64,000 nucleotides of DNA from NCBI RefSeq assembly GCF_000165425.1, contig NW_001799621.1, positions 186,001 to 250,000 of the forward strand, in the 5' to 3' direction. Of the stretch, positions 38,303 to 52,047 are shown in pieces; position 1 is the stretch's first letter; the number at the start of each line of letters is the position of its first letter. This stretch comes from Paramecium tetraurelia (taxonomy: Eukaryota; Ciliophora; Oligohymenophorea; Peniculida; Parameciidae). The translations under genes were made by a program, and so were the position numbers. The notes beneath the pieces are model-generated. The model was not told where the DNA came from. It was given only the letters and a program-made list of their open reading frames with translations, and ran no database searches.

Positions 38303-39037
38303 TCATGGCAGATTTGTTAATTTGTTTGTATTATAATAATCCCAAAAGTTGAGTCTGATTGGTTCAAGAGCATTGACAAATTTTTTGATTGCTACATAAG
38401 CTGCTTCATCAGTTTGATTGGGTCCAACAAAAGTTTCAAATACTTTGGTTCTACTTGGAGCAGCCAACCAAGCCGCTTTGGCAGCATTTCTTACCATGAA
38501 TCTAGAAATATATAAGGACTGAATACGTATGGTAAGGTGCCAAAGCTTCATTGTATGCATCTGAACAGATATCTGAAAACTTTTTATTTCTATTTGTATC
38601 AACATCTATAAACATAATCTTCAAGTAATTAAAAAATCTTATGATTCTTAGCATCGTTCTTGCCATGGATTAGTAATTGGCTAAAGTCTATGAATAAATG
38701 AATGGGTTATCGTTACCTTATTTTTTAAGATCTCTTTATTGTTCTCTCCATTTAATTCCATCAATCCTTTTTACTTCTCTATTTATATTACTCCATAGAT
38801 TCCTTTAGTTTATTCATTGTATTCATTTCCTCTATCCTTGATAATTTAGGCTTTTTCAATGACATCTGAGAATGCAAAATATAACAATTTGCCCAATTGT
38901 TTGAATAGTTTGCAAAATTCTACCAAAAATTCTCCTATTTAATAAGGAGGGTAATCTCTATTCTATTCAAAAAATTGATTAGCATCTGTCAACAATTTTA
39001 GTATTATCTCGTTGTCATATCTATCGTTTTAATCCAT
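38303..39037 (-). CDS. Glycolipid transfer protein (GLTP) domain protein
   Basis: A lipid-transfer protein of 226 residues, cytosolic, expected to move glycosphingolipid- or ceramide-1-phosphate-type lipids between membranes. Two introns (29 and 25 bases) close the frame. Family features include RTMLRIIRFFNYLKIMFIDV in the middle, then SDICSDAYNEALAPYHTF, corresponding to the conserved 'AY...LAPYH-x-W' with the lipid-contacting His. VRNAAKAAWLAAPSRTKVFE follows. The usual Trp after the His (HTW) appears here as HTF. It ends NTNKLTNLP. The gene ends 18 bases from, or overlaps, the damaged carrier. Confidence 0.8.
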
Positions 39038-39073
39038 GATTATTTAATAAATTTGTTATTTAATTTTGAATTA

Positions 39074-39622
39074 ATGGATTATCGAATTGGATCAGCCAGT
39101 ATGAGTGATTTAGAAAGTGCCAAATTGGTAGCAAAGAAACTGTTTGAGACATATGATAGGGATAGAAATGGGGTCATTGATACAACTGAGACCATACCTA
39201 TGATAGTTGATGCATACAAATCATTTAATAGAAGCTTTTAGCCAACAAGAGGAGACATTGATAGTTATTCAAAAGTCATGGACAGAAATGGAGATGGCAA
39301 AGTTACTTATCAAGACATAGAAGAATTATGCATCAAATATCTGTGTCCTCAATATTCTTAGCAATAAAGATAATAGGCTAATAAACCATAAGACCCAAGA
39401 ATCGAAGTAGCAAGAAGAGTGTTTAGGAAATATGATACTGATAATTCTGGTTACTTGAATCTTTAGGAAATACAAAAAATGATGGCTGAAGCATACAGAT
39501 CTATGGGATTATCTTAACCAACATACAAAGACGTATAAGCTTGGCTAGACGTAGCTGATACTAATAAAGATGGTTTTATATCTCTTTAAGAATTTGAATA
39601 ATTTGTCTAAAAAAGTTTATGA
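39074..39622 (+). CDS. EF-hand calcium-binding protein (four EF-hands)
   Basis: A calmodulin/centrin-size protein of 182 residues, single exon. Four EF-hand loops are visible: DRDRNGVIDTTE, DRNGDGKVTYQD, DTDNSGYLNLQE and DTNKDGFISLQE, each with aspartate at position 1, glycine at 6 and acid at 12. All four should bind Ca2+. A linker of about 25 Q/P-rich residues separates the two pairs. It is neither a canonical calmodulin nor centrin by sequence; a calcium sensor is the safe description. The start ATG at 39074 follows a 36-base spacer to the divergent GLTP gene, so the promoters overlap. Confidence 0.9.
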
Positions 39623-39788
39623 TATTAATTTTTAATTAAAAATTGTTACTTCTCTCACACATGAATCATTCAAAGAAATAAAGGTATTTTTTAAGTTCTA
39701 ACTTCTTTAAAATTTTATCATTTATTTGAATGAATAGGTTTATTAAGAAACTAATTTCTAAAATATTTCTAAAATCGATAAGACAACA

Positions 39789-39962
39789 ATGAATGGAATA
39801 GAATTAATTAATCCTAGATTGGAGATTAGTGAATTAATGAGAAAAGTAAATCAAGTCCTAATATATAGAGATCAAAAAATACTTCCAAATTAAACAGAGA
39901 GATTTTATGGTTAAGTGGTAATCATTGATGAAATTGAAGAATTTCAAGAAAATATTTATTGA
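39789..39962 (+). CDS. Possible 57-residue small protein
   Basis: An open frame MNGIELINPRLEISELMRKV to EFQENIY with good protein-like composition and no in-frame TGA. No domain is recognised. It lies between two plus-strand genes, so it might instead be an exon of a neighbour; no splice pair was found. Confidence 0.35.
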
Positions 39963-40069
39963 TAATTCTACTTTTATATTTTATTTACTGGTTCACTAAA
40001 TTAACAGCTATTTAAAACGAAAATGTAATGGTTGATTAAAATACACAATTATTATAATTTTAATAAAAA

Positions 40070-41345
40070 ATGTCAAATTGTGGAACTCCTTTGTGTCTAA
40101 CTCCATAAAAGAATAAAGAAGTGAAGAGACGGAATGTGTTATTGAATGTCCCTGATGAGATGATAAACTACACTCCTTTGGAATAGATTACACTGCCAAA
40201 GAATTAAAGGATCAGATAATCATTTTCTAAATTTTTATGTGGAAATATTGATGAGAAGGAATTTGTCAGATTCAAATGTTTCCCTTAGAGCATCAATTAG
40301 CCAATATAATAAACAAAGAAGATCAGAAATAGACATGAAGATTATACAATATAATTGAAGAGATAAGCTGCTAAAGAGAGAGCCAAATAGAGATGGAAAC
40401 GATTGGCAGAAGTATTATAATATAAGTATTGAGGTGGTACAATAAAATATTTAATTAAGAAGATAAAGTGATTCTAATTATTAATCAAAGATATTGAGTA
40501 GAATAGAATTGGGAATGAAAATTTAAAATTAATTGGCAGAACAATCAGCAACAATCGAAGATTTAAAGAGTTATAAATTATAGACAATGTTGGTATTAAA
40601 GGAGAAGAAGAAAAAATAGAATTAATCATGTTTTATATCACCAAAGCATTATTAATTTGAATTGCAAGAACTATTCAAAGAATAAAGTGATCAATATTTG
40701 TACATTTACCATAAGAACCTGCCAAACACATCAAAATTATCAGAAAAGGATTATAATCAATTACTTGACACTTATCTACATAAGAAATAATTATTTGATC
40801 AATATTTAGAGTAAAAGAAACAAAGGAAACTTGTCAAATGGAAACCAATGACAAGTACAAGTACGTTTTACAGTACATCAATGAGTTGTTAATCGAATGG
40901 ATTAAAGAGAGAGTCTCCATTGATGAGATTGCAAAAAAACCCTCTGGAATAGTAGTAATAATAGAGATAGACAGAATACTTTTTAGTCAATCAAATTAAT
41001 GAGGTTTCTAATCCAAAAATGGCAACAAGTATAGTTTCCAAAAAACATTAGAGACCACAAAATACAAAAGATAAATTAAAAGGAATTGTTAAACATAATA
41101 GAATTAAATCAATGGACTATGCAGAGAATGATGATGATGATGGTTTGAACATGTCTAATGCATCGATCACTGAAGCATTACTAGACTAATTGTATTTGGG
41201 ATCATAGAAGTTATAATCAAAACTGAAATAGCAGAATGTTGTTCAAAAAAGAGTGAGAGACATTCTCAGACTTTAAGAAATGAAAGTTAATACAATCAAT
41301 GCTAATTATTAAAAGCTAAACAAATACTAATAAAAACATTAATGA
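40070..41345 (+). CDS. Charged glutamine-rich protein, unknown function
   Basis: A 417-residue protein after one 22-base intron (GTATTATAA...ATTGAG, about 40410-40431), which closes the frame exactly. It begins MSNCGTPLCLTPQKNKEVKR. It contains basic helices (RQAAKERAKQRWKRLAEV), a poly-Q run (EQQQQQRQ near 40955) and an acidic patch DDDD near 41135. The C-terminal coiled helix is KQQNVVQKRVRDILRLQEM. No known domain. Its TGA (41343-41345) overlaps the ATG of the next gene. Confidence 0.65.
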
Positions 41346-42431
41346 TTATAATTTTATTATTCTTGGCCAATTATATAAATGCTGAGTCCCTGGCTACATA
41401 AAAAACAAATGATCTAAGGGAAATGCAATTGAGAGATGGAATAATTGAATTGAATTCAACTGGATATTTGTATCTCTTCAATATTAATTTTCAAGTTACT
41501 ACACTATGGAATTTCCACGTCCATATGATGTCGTTATATACTTTGTAGCTCCCAGCTGTAAACTTTGCAATGATCTTAATGAACATTACTAAAAAGTAGC
41601 CAAATTCTACGCTGATTCAGGAGCATTATATAAGAGTGAATCCAAAAGAGCAGTCTTCTTTGCCACCATGACATTCAATGATAAAACTAAGCAAGTCTTC
41701 GAACAACTTGGATTTATTTCAGCACCTAACTTATTCGTCTCACAACCACATATTGTATTTGTCCCACAAGATGAAAGAGAAAGATATTTGAGAGACATGA
41801 AATGGACTATTTCTTATACAGATGGTACAGTCACAGCTCATAAATTCCTTGAATTTATAAATAAAAGGACCGCAAGATAGGTTGATTACAAGGCATCTAC
41901 CTCTGAAGCACTTACTGTTATCGGTGTTCTCTTGGGAGCTCTGACAGTAGGAGCCCTGTTATTCTTTATAGCCAGGCCCTTGTTTCTAAATCCCAAATTA
42001 TGGTTCGTTGGATCGATAATCATATTCATCACTTGTTTGGCTGGAGTCGTTTACAACATTATTCATAATGTCCCTTTCTTTAGCTAGAATAACCGAGGAG
42101 GCTTATAATGGAAGACCAATAGTGGAAGATAGTAACTAGGATTTGAAGGATTGTTCTTGAGTCTTGGTATGACTTTCGTTGGATTGACTATGGTGTTGAT
42201 CATGAAACTAAAGGTCTTGGTCAGACATCGAAAAATAGACCCGTATTTTATTATTAAATCAATAGGTTGATTGAAAGATCGATATATCTATTTTTATTTT
42301 TAAGCATTTTCATAACCGTTCAATTCGTTGAGGAGAATTATAGACAAAAATCGCACTATAATCCTATTTATTGGCCACCAAAACATTATATCAAGGGACC
42401 ATTAAATAGAGACTAAGGCAATTCATTTTGA
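41342..42431 (+). CDS. Oligosaccharyltransferase subunit OST3/OST6 (TUSC3/MAGT1 family)
   Basis: An ER-membrane subunit of the N-glycosylation complex with thioredoxin-like oxidoreductase activity. It has 346 residues after two introns (26 bases near 41467 and 23 bases, GTATTTTATT...CAATAG, near 42243); frame closes. The signal peptide is MIIILLFLANYINAES. The lumenal thioredoxin fold carries the CxxC motif in APSCKLCNDL at about 41550-41580. Four membrane segments follow (ALTVIGVLLGALTVGALLFF; LWFVGSIIIFITCLAGVVYN; GLFLSLGMTFVGLTMVLIMK; IYLFLFLSIFITVQFV), matching OST3 topology. The signal peptide supports this start although it overlaps the upstream gene's stop. Confidence 0.92.
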
Positions 42432-42513
42432 GTTTATATTAAATAGTAAATTACAAATATTACAATCTCTTTGTTATAATAATAAATCCAATTAATTTTT
42501 ATATGATATGTGC

Positions 42514-44262
<1,749 letters not shown>

Positions 44263-44864
44263 TATGGAATTAATTATGATATGTATAAATATTTTATATT
44301 AAATCAATATATAATAACTTGTAAACTGATTTAATTCTTTGAGTATATTTGTCAACTTTATTCTATAAAATGATAATGAAATTCTATTAAACCTTTAAAA
44401 GTCCTAACTTTACAAGGTTTATTCGATTTTTTCGATATGATATTGTTAAACTGAAATGATAGTATATTTTCTTATAGATAGAATTGTGAAATTATAAATA
44501 AATATCAATGATTCTTTTAATTTTGTTATAAATAGTAAACAACATTAATATGAATCCCATTAGCTTATCCAATTTAAGAAAATCTAGCATATAGTGAATG
44601 ATATCTTCAAAAAATTATTGAGTTATTTCATAATAGCATAGAATTCTACAAATCGATAATCATTATGTTTCATTCTTTTGAAGATTCAAATCCTTTGATA
44701 TAGCATAAATCAGTAATTTCAATATCGAATTTATGATTTGAATAAGATAAATATATAAAAAGAGGATTCAAAAATAGATTTGGAATTTAGAATAAATATT
44801 GTCTGTTAATACATATACATATCAATTGAGTTTGAAAAGTTAAAGTTCATTTTTTTAAAATATA
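44263..44864. other. A+T-rich intergenic region
   Basis: About 600 bases between the start of the kinase gene and the end of the RING gene (same strand). No ORF with protein character was noticed. Confidence 0.5.
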
Positions 44865-45913
44865 TCATAATTCCTCTTGTTGTTGTGGTTGCTAAAGAAG
44901 TGGTTGCTAATTATCTGGCAATAATTATTGTCTACAATTAGGACATGTTGATTAAATTTATAGCCATGCAGAGATACATGTGTTATGAAAATGATGAAGT
45001 GTACTGCAAGGCATTTGTAGAACTTCATCATCAGTTTGATAAGGCTACATACAAATTGAACATTCTTGTTCTCCCTCAAGAATGTTAGGCTTATACAAAA
45101 TCTTGTTCTTTTGTAAATCATTTAATGCCATCAATGCTTGCTATTTCTTTCTTCTGTCGGTGAAGCATCGAATTATCAAATATATCAAAATAAAAGGAAG
45201 CATAACTAATGCCAAGGCAACGAGCAAATAATACTACGAATATTATAAGAACAAAAACGATCCATAAATATAAGTTTGAATAATTGGCCATTTGTTACAA
45301 TCACTTGCTTCTCCACTACTTTCTTAAGGAGTAGCTACAATATAGTAAATAGTCCAAATGAATATTGCTTAGTTTGTCACATTACTAAAGATATTATTGT
45401 ACTTGCAAAATCTACTCTAATTAACAATCTCTTATCTTATTTACATTTGCATTACATCTGCCTTTTTATCTAATTCTATTGTTGATAAGTTTGCAGTAGG
45501 ATCAAAAACTATGATACTAAAAGTGATATACCTTCTGGAGCAACTGGATGATCTGTCACTTCATTAAGTGGAACAAACACTATTTAAACATAATGAAAAG
45601 CCAAATGTTATTATATTGATTGAATATTTGAGAAATGAAATAATTATCCATATAAAACTAAGCTAAAAATTGCCTGTATGCTGCTAAATAACACCCAATA
45701 ATGTAAATCATTCCACCCACAATTTTTTAAAGATAATAAAAATAAAATAATCGACATGCTAATTATTATGTACAATCTCTCAAGGAATAAAAAAAACACT
45801 CTTAATCTAAATTAATCCATAGCTCTTGAGAAAAGCTTTGTAAATTTAGGAACAGTATTCACTTCATTTTCATTATTCTCTACTTGTTATTCTCCGTCCT
45901 AATGAACATTCAT
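44865..45913 (-). CDS. Membrane-anchored RING-H2 protein (predicted E3 ubiquitin ligase)
   Basis: Several hydrophobic segments come first (for example ERLYIIISMSIILFLLSL and LVALALVMLPFILIYLII). A C-terminal RING-H2 finger follows at about 44900-45050: CSIC, then PC-S-T-L-H-H-F-H-N-T-C, then CPNC, the C3H2C3 spacing. The block QECSICMQPYQTDDEVLQMP is typical of membrane RING E3 ligases. The tail is glutamine-rich (QQPLLQQPQQQEEL). The N-terminus is acidic (MNVHQDGEQQVENNENEV). Small introns occur in the membrane half (for example near 45580-45610); I have not placed all of them. Confidence 0.82.
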
Positions 45914-46532
45914 TTTCTATATAATTTTATATATTATTTAATATATTATTAAAATGCTTCAATATTAAATCCATAAACTTATAACTTTTTCAAACTAGTA
46001 ACCTAAACATAGATCCTGATTTAGCAAAAACCAAAATTAAGTACTGTTAGATTGGACATTAATTTATTTGATAAAATTAATAGATATACTAATCCTTTAA
46101 GTTTTAGAAGATGATAAATATGTCTTTATTGGTTTAAGAACTTATTAAATTTTAATACTGTATATTAATACTATAACTGTTCAAAATTCAATAATAATAT
46201 TGAATATTGTATCTCTAATATTATTAATATATTTAAAATAAAAAGTTATTCTGGTTAAGAAACAATCTGCTAAGAATTTAAACAATTTACTAAAGTCTAA
46301 TTTCATTTAAAATACAACTTTTCTTTACAATTCAAAATAAAAAAAATTGTCATTGTCTCGGGCAATTATAAGATTTAAAAAAAAATCCTTTATTCATGAT
46401 GACATATAATTATGATACAAACATTTTATGATAATATTAATCAGTTCTATATAATATTAAATCAAAATTGAACTTCAACTCAGTTATTTCTTAATTTTGT
46501 AATATTATTAAATTATCAATTACATCTCTTAC
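45914..46532. other. A+T-rich intergenic region
   Basis: About 620 bases of low-complexity A+T sequence; nothing recognised. Confidence 0.5.
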
Positions 46533-48309
46533 TCATTAGGTAATGAATATAATTTGATATCCTATCTTTAGATTGAAAAGCTCTATCAATATAGGTTAAT
46601 TTAATACTTTTTTTAACAAAGACAAAACATTAATGGCTCTTCGAGAATCAATCCATTAGTGTTTTATTTTTGCTGCGTATTCTTCAAACAATTTATTTAT
46701 AATATGTCTAAAATCAAAACCAACATTACTGTTCAATATTTATTCTAGGTTTTTAATCACTTCCTCTTCCTTAATATAATACATAAATTTTTTCTTTGAA
46801 AGCCTTAATAAATTTATCTTTAAAATTTTTTCTAACTAATCTGAGTTTTCTATAATTTCTTTATATGCATTTTACTAATAGTTTGGATCATATTAATTAC
46901 TTTTAGAAATCAATTATATATGTTTGTTAATAAAGGTTTAGTAAAGGATGATATCTACTAAGAATTAGCTGAATATTTTTTCGGCTTTTGCAACACATTT
47001 CTCCTAGATGTAAGAAGTAAAAGTAGATAAAGCAAGAGAGGATTTACTAAGAGATCTTATGAATGGATTATCTCCATATCTTCTTACTTCAATCAAAGTC
47101 TTTGTGTGTAATTACCAAACCAATAAGTTAGCTCTCGCTGCAATCTTATACTTGCGTCTCACTTTCTGGAAATAATACAAATTTTACTTCTAATCTTCTA
47201 TGGATCTATTTACAGAGATTAAAGATTGTTGTTATCAATATCCAATTTTTTTTTACAAATATTAACAATTGCAATTCTTTCTAATGAATTTTTTCTACTT
47301 CCCTGAACTGAGCAATCTAATCTTTGACCAATAATTTAATTAATTTTGTTTATCTTGCTTCCTTCTGGATCAGCTTTGATCTCTTAATGGTTTCCTAAGA
47401 TTTTGTATGTTTATCTCATTTAGTTTAATTAATAATACGTTATGCTTTCATCATTTCATCTATTTTAGAATACATCTTAGTTTTAACCATTTCAATATTT
47501 TAGAGTATCTTATCTTTTGGATGAACTGTTTTTCTTTCATGAAAGATATCAAAATTGATTATTGATTATACAAACTTTTATCCATTCGATGCTGTATATT
47601 ACTCTCCAAAGGTTATCTACATACCAATGATGGCATCGAATTCGCTATAGAATGTTAAGTACACATATTCATCAAAAAACAATTTTGAATTCTGTTTGGA
47701 ATTGATCTTAACAAATCTACTTTGAACCGATTGGTCAGCATTGAATTTATTTGGGAATTCTATTGAAGTCGAAACAAATAGCTTGTATGAAGTGCTTGTA
47801 ATTTTTGAAGGGAAGTTTAACAAGATCTGCAATGGAGCTAAAATTTTGATTTACATTCACTATTACACTATTTTCCTTTAACTCTTATCCTAAAGTAATA
47901 AAATCTAAATCTGACTATTTAAACTCTATTAATAAATTCGATTTCAAGATCTGATTGTTATAATCCATCAAAGGTTTTTAATAACTTTTTCTGTTGTTAT
48001 ATAATTTTTGGTTGCTCAATGATCTTTTATTTAGTTTCAATCTTCGTATTAGTTTTGTCTATCTCTTGAATGGCATTGTAATTCTTTTCAAATTCATCAT
48101 AGATTTCAAGAATGTCATTATCTAATTGTAGAAATTGAGATTCAGGATGAGAAGATGTATAAATTTTTGATCTAGTTACTTATGATTGACTTTTTGAAAG
48201 ATGTCTCATAGAACCTTACGTAGTACTAACATTAATGTCTATATTACTGATAAGAAGGATTAGTTATTTTTGATAAGCTTCTCTCAATTTGACTAAGCTA
48301 GGTAATCAT
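46533..48309 (-). CDS. C2-like domain protein with helical flanks
   Basis: Starts MITQLSQIERSLSKITNPSY. A helical segment follows (QLDNDILEIYDEFEKNYNAI), then a beta-rich region around 47617-47830 that resembles a C2 fold: LQILLNFPSKITSTSYKLFV, VQSRFVKINSKQNSKLFFDE, YVYLTFYSEFDAIIGM. Calcium-binding aspartates are not obvious. The C-terminal 350 residues are helical and charged, including DKILQNIEMVKTKMYSKIDE and EEYAAKIKHQWIDSRRAINV, ending FITQ before TGA 46533-46535. Several introns are implied by frame changes (for example near 47890-47930 and 48200-48235). Family and function are uncertain. Confidence 0.6.
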
Positions 48310-48726
48310 AAAAAATATTTTTATTGTTATAAATAATATTGTATTTGTTTATTATTTAAATAATTTAGGGTTATTATAGGGTAAATACTTGCAGTTTTCT
48401 TTTAAAATTTATAAGCTATTCAACTCAATATTATCAAAATTGATCAATTATTTAATTTAGATCTTTTGCGTAATTCACTATTTTATTTCCTAATTCTTTA
48501 TAATTTAACATTCTTTTAACCTGATTTTTTTGTTAATTATATTCTTTCAATAGTCAATCATATTTTAATCATGGTTCATTCATTATTTAGGAAGGAACAT
48601 ACTCATTTATTAAACTTAATTTTAATTCTTTTGAATTTTAATACCAAATTAAAATTCTCCTTTTTCATTATTATTTATTGCAACATCCTACTATAATATT
48701 CCTAATCATTGAATATTTGAAGATTA
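48310..48726. other. A+T-rich intergenic region
   Basis: About 420 bases; no gene or repeat recognised. Confidence 0.45.
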
Positions 48727-50458
48727 TCAACAGCATGAAATTAGAAAAATATATTTTAAGAAAACAATAACATTCATTACTATATTGATATGTATTATTA
48801 TTAAGTGTGTTTCATTCTTTATGTTATAGTAATGCTCTTGTTATTTCAGTAAGTAAGGATGGTTGCAATTCTAGTTTTTCATATTTTGGAGTTTCAGATA
48901 TAATAGAAATATTCTTGAGCAAATGATTCATGCAAGCATTTTTGAGTGAATGAGCTGAGCATTTTTATGCAAATATTAATAGATCGCAGACTGTTTCATT
49001 ATTTAAGTACTTTTTAATACTTTTTTGCATAAGATTTTTAAGGCCATCAATTAAATATTGATCAGCCAAACCTATGATAGAAATAAAAAGTACTTAAAAT
49101 CTCGCCCATTAATTCAATATCCAATTCAGCCACATTAATAAATCCAGTGTAAACAAAAAGTAGAAAAATATAGAAGGATTTATAAGTGTAATTTTCTACT
49201 ATAAATATACGTTAATCGCTTTCTTTCGTATCAGAGAAAAAGAGAGCTTTGAACTGAGGAGATTGAGCAGCCAAATAAACTTAAATTTAAATATAAATTG
49301 TGATTACTTTTATGAGCATAAATCTTCTAATTACCAATTTCAAATGCAATGTCACTAAGTTCTTGGTTATTAAATAAATTCTTATGAATGTTTGAAATGA
49401 CTCTTTAATAATTTTCTTCTTATATAGTTCGATTTTCGAGCAACCCCACATCCAAAACGTAGAGATCATTCAACCATTTGTTACCATCAAATCCACCGAA
49501 GATATATATCAGGTCATTTTCTAACATTTGAATAACAACTATTACCTGTGGCAGTTGCTGAATGTCTCTGTCTAGGTTAGGGTATCTATGACAATGCTAC
49601 TTCCTCCATTTATAAATAAGTTCCAGTTCCATGATGATTCGGAATCACCCACTAATATGTTAAAAAATTAAATATAAAAAGATCATTTGATCTGCCTGAA
49701 CCATCATACCCACCGAATACATAGATATTATTTTAAATTAAATTGGCTGTATGTCCTCTTAATCCCTTAGGTAAAGTTCCTTTAGTAACAACTTAAGTCC
49801 ATTCCAATTTATAAGTGTTGAACACATGAAGATCCTACAAATGTTGTGCTCCAGAATGGCCACCAAACAAATATAAATTTTCCTTATATCTACTATAATT
49901 ATTTAGTTACCTGGTCATTGTATGCGCATTTCTAGCAGTAGGTATTGTTCCGATCACACTTGGTTAAATCCATCTATTTTCTTAAATGTCATATATTTCT
50001 ATCTCATTAAAGCATTCTTAACCATCGTAACCTCCAAACAGGTAAAGTTTTTTAGAAACTATATTCAAAGAATGACAAGCTCTAGCAGTAGGTATCTAAC
50101 CTTGTGGATGTACCTTGTACCAACTAGCTTATCCGTGTTATCCATTTGTCTCTAAATAATAAAGATCATCTAGCCATGTATTTCCATTATGTCCTCCATG
50201 AACATACAACTTTGTTTAATAAACTGCTGTTGTGTGATTGTTCCTATAAGAAGGAAGCTCTCCATTTGTTTATAACTCTGTCCATTAATTTTGATTCAGA
50301 TCATAAATGTGAATGTCTGCAAGGGCATTCATTCCATTCCATCCCCCAAAAATATATAGCTTTCCCATAATTAAATCACAAGAATGTGCTGCCCTGTCAC
50401 CAGGCTATTTTCCTTAAGGATCTATTTTCCTCCAGATCATTCTATTGTTATTTTACAT
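48727..50458 (-). CDS. Kelch-repeat protein with BTB-like region
   Basis: At least six kelch repeats are legible, each with the GG doublet: LYIFGGWNG, LYVHGGHNG, LYLFGGYDG, LYLFGGHSG, IYVFGGYDG and IYIFGGFDG. They make a beta-propeller. After these, about 49380-49270 reads NNQELSDIAFEIGNQKIYAH, which matches the start of a BTB/POZ domain ('LSDITF...YAHK'). The order kelch then BTB is that of LZTR1-type proteins, used as cullin-3 adaptors. Several small introns lie between repeats. The end at 48727 is the first TGA in the last frame and is uncertain. The start used here, MQNNNRMIW, is only 14 bases after the stop of the upstream EF-hand gene. A 35-base intron could fuse the two. Confidence 0.8.
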
Positions 50459-50472
50459 TATTATTATAATAA

Positions 50473-51372
50473 TCACAAATTTCTCTCTAAAAATAAATAT
50501 CTAAAGAAATCGAATCTCACAATGTCTTCCTTTGGGTCTATTTCCTTTACAAATTCACCCTAAAATAGATTTGCTGCAAATCCAAACTCTTTAAGTATTC
50601 CTCCTAATGTTGGCTCAACATTATATTTAAATATCTAACATTTAACATAATTTTTGTACTTTAACAAAATTACTAAACTCTTTAATACTCATATATCCTT
50701 TACTTTGATCAAATAAGTTCCAATAACCGTATGAGCAAATCTCTCTAAATAATAGGTCTTATCCAAGAGATCTTTCATAAGTTGCTAAAACTTTTGTTTA
50801 TACTAAAGTTGCTATTTCTTCAAATGTTAATAATCTATTCATATTCATTGGATATCCCATGCTATAATGCACCATTTACAACACACACCAATTATCCATC
50901 AGTATTGTAAATTAATTGACTCTAGTGTAATCCTTATTTTTAATTTTTCAAATACATTGAAAACATTGAGCAATTCAGATGGTCTTAGACCATTCTCTCC
51001 TTTTGCAATAAAAACATCGTATGATCTCCTCAATTCATTTAACTATTTTCCAGTTACTTTATGTTATTCCGGTAATTCGAGGCTGCGATCCTTAATATAA
51101 TTTGCCCATGCTTGATATTCTTATGATGCAATTTATTTTCTAATTTCTATTTGTACGGATTATCGATATTGTTATCTTGTATTGGCCAGTTTTTATATTA
51201 GATTCTCGTAATTGTTACAATGGTATAATCCCTTACCAAAAGGTTATCTACCCTCAATTTCTCTCATTTGTTAATGAACCTATTTAACAAACTTTGGTAG
51301 CTTATCTAAGTAGATATATTTTGTATTACATGGATTTACAAATTCAATCAAACCCTTTGTTGCTGCACTCAT
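50473..51372 (-). CDS. EF-hand-like protein, possibly N-terminal part of the kelch gene
   Basis: Starts MSAATKGLIEFVNPCNTKY and continues through EIEGRQPFGKGLYHCNNYEN, KDRSLELPEQHKVTGKQLNE and GLRPSELLNVFNVFEKLKIR. EF-hand-like segments are present (LFDQSKGYMSIKEFSNFV; PKEDIVRFDFFRYLFLERNL), with degenerate loops. One 25-base intron (GTACAAAA...TGTTAG near 50625-50650) and at least one more near 50870-50930 are needed. The stop TGA at 50473-50475 sits inside a potential 35-base intron (GTGATTATT...AACAATAG). Splicing it would continue in frame into the kelch repeats. An open frame upstream (51380-51660: RKLGELFVQINRNSNPHL...) may be an extra 5' exon. Confidence 0.6.
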
Positions 51373-52047
51373 TTAATTTTTAATTAAAATTTTATACTTT
51401 TCCTCTATTCTGCAGCAGAATAGATGTAATTTCATAATAAAAAGATAAATGCGGATTGCTATTCCTATTAATCTACACAAATAACTCACCAAGTTTCCTA
51501 ATAGTTTCAGAAATTATGTGAGTGCCATATTATTCAAAATACATACTAAGTTATTTCACAATCTTGGTACTAATCTTGCTCTCTTTGGATTTTAAAAGGT
51601 TAGATTTCTTCTATAAACTTGGCAATGAATAATTATTTTTCATTAATATTTTCATTAATCTATCTATAATTTAATGTGAAAATCCTGTTTTATCCAAGAA
51701 AATATTCGAAATTAGTTTATTTAGGATTGATATTTAACTGAAAACATAATAGAATTATTTATAATTTTAGTAAAATAAGTTATATATTCGACTTAATGTT
51801 TGAATTAACAAATGTTGTTATTGCAGAACTCATTATATGTAATATTTTACCTATATAGCAGTAATCATAGAATTAATATAACATAATCACATTGCCTTCT
51901 TGAAAAATATATATCTTTTTTATATTCAAATTAATATTATATTGATTTGTAATTTATATAAAACAATAAATTTTTTATCCAATTATTATTTTATAAATAC
52001 GCACGAGTGTTTTTAAAAATTTTAGTTGATTTTATCGAAAAAATTAA
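51373..52047. other. Intergenic region with possible 5' exon
   Basis: About 51380-51660 on the minus strand is open and protein-like (MKNNYSLPSLQKKSNLLKSK...FYYEITSILLQNRGK), but its frame does not meet the next gene without an unproven intron. 51660-52047 looks like plain spacer. Confidence 0.35.
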
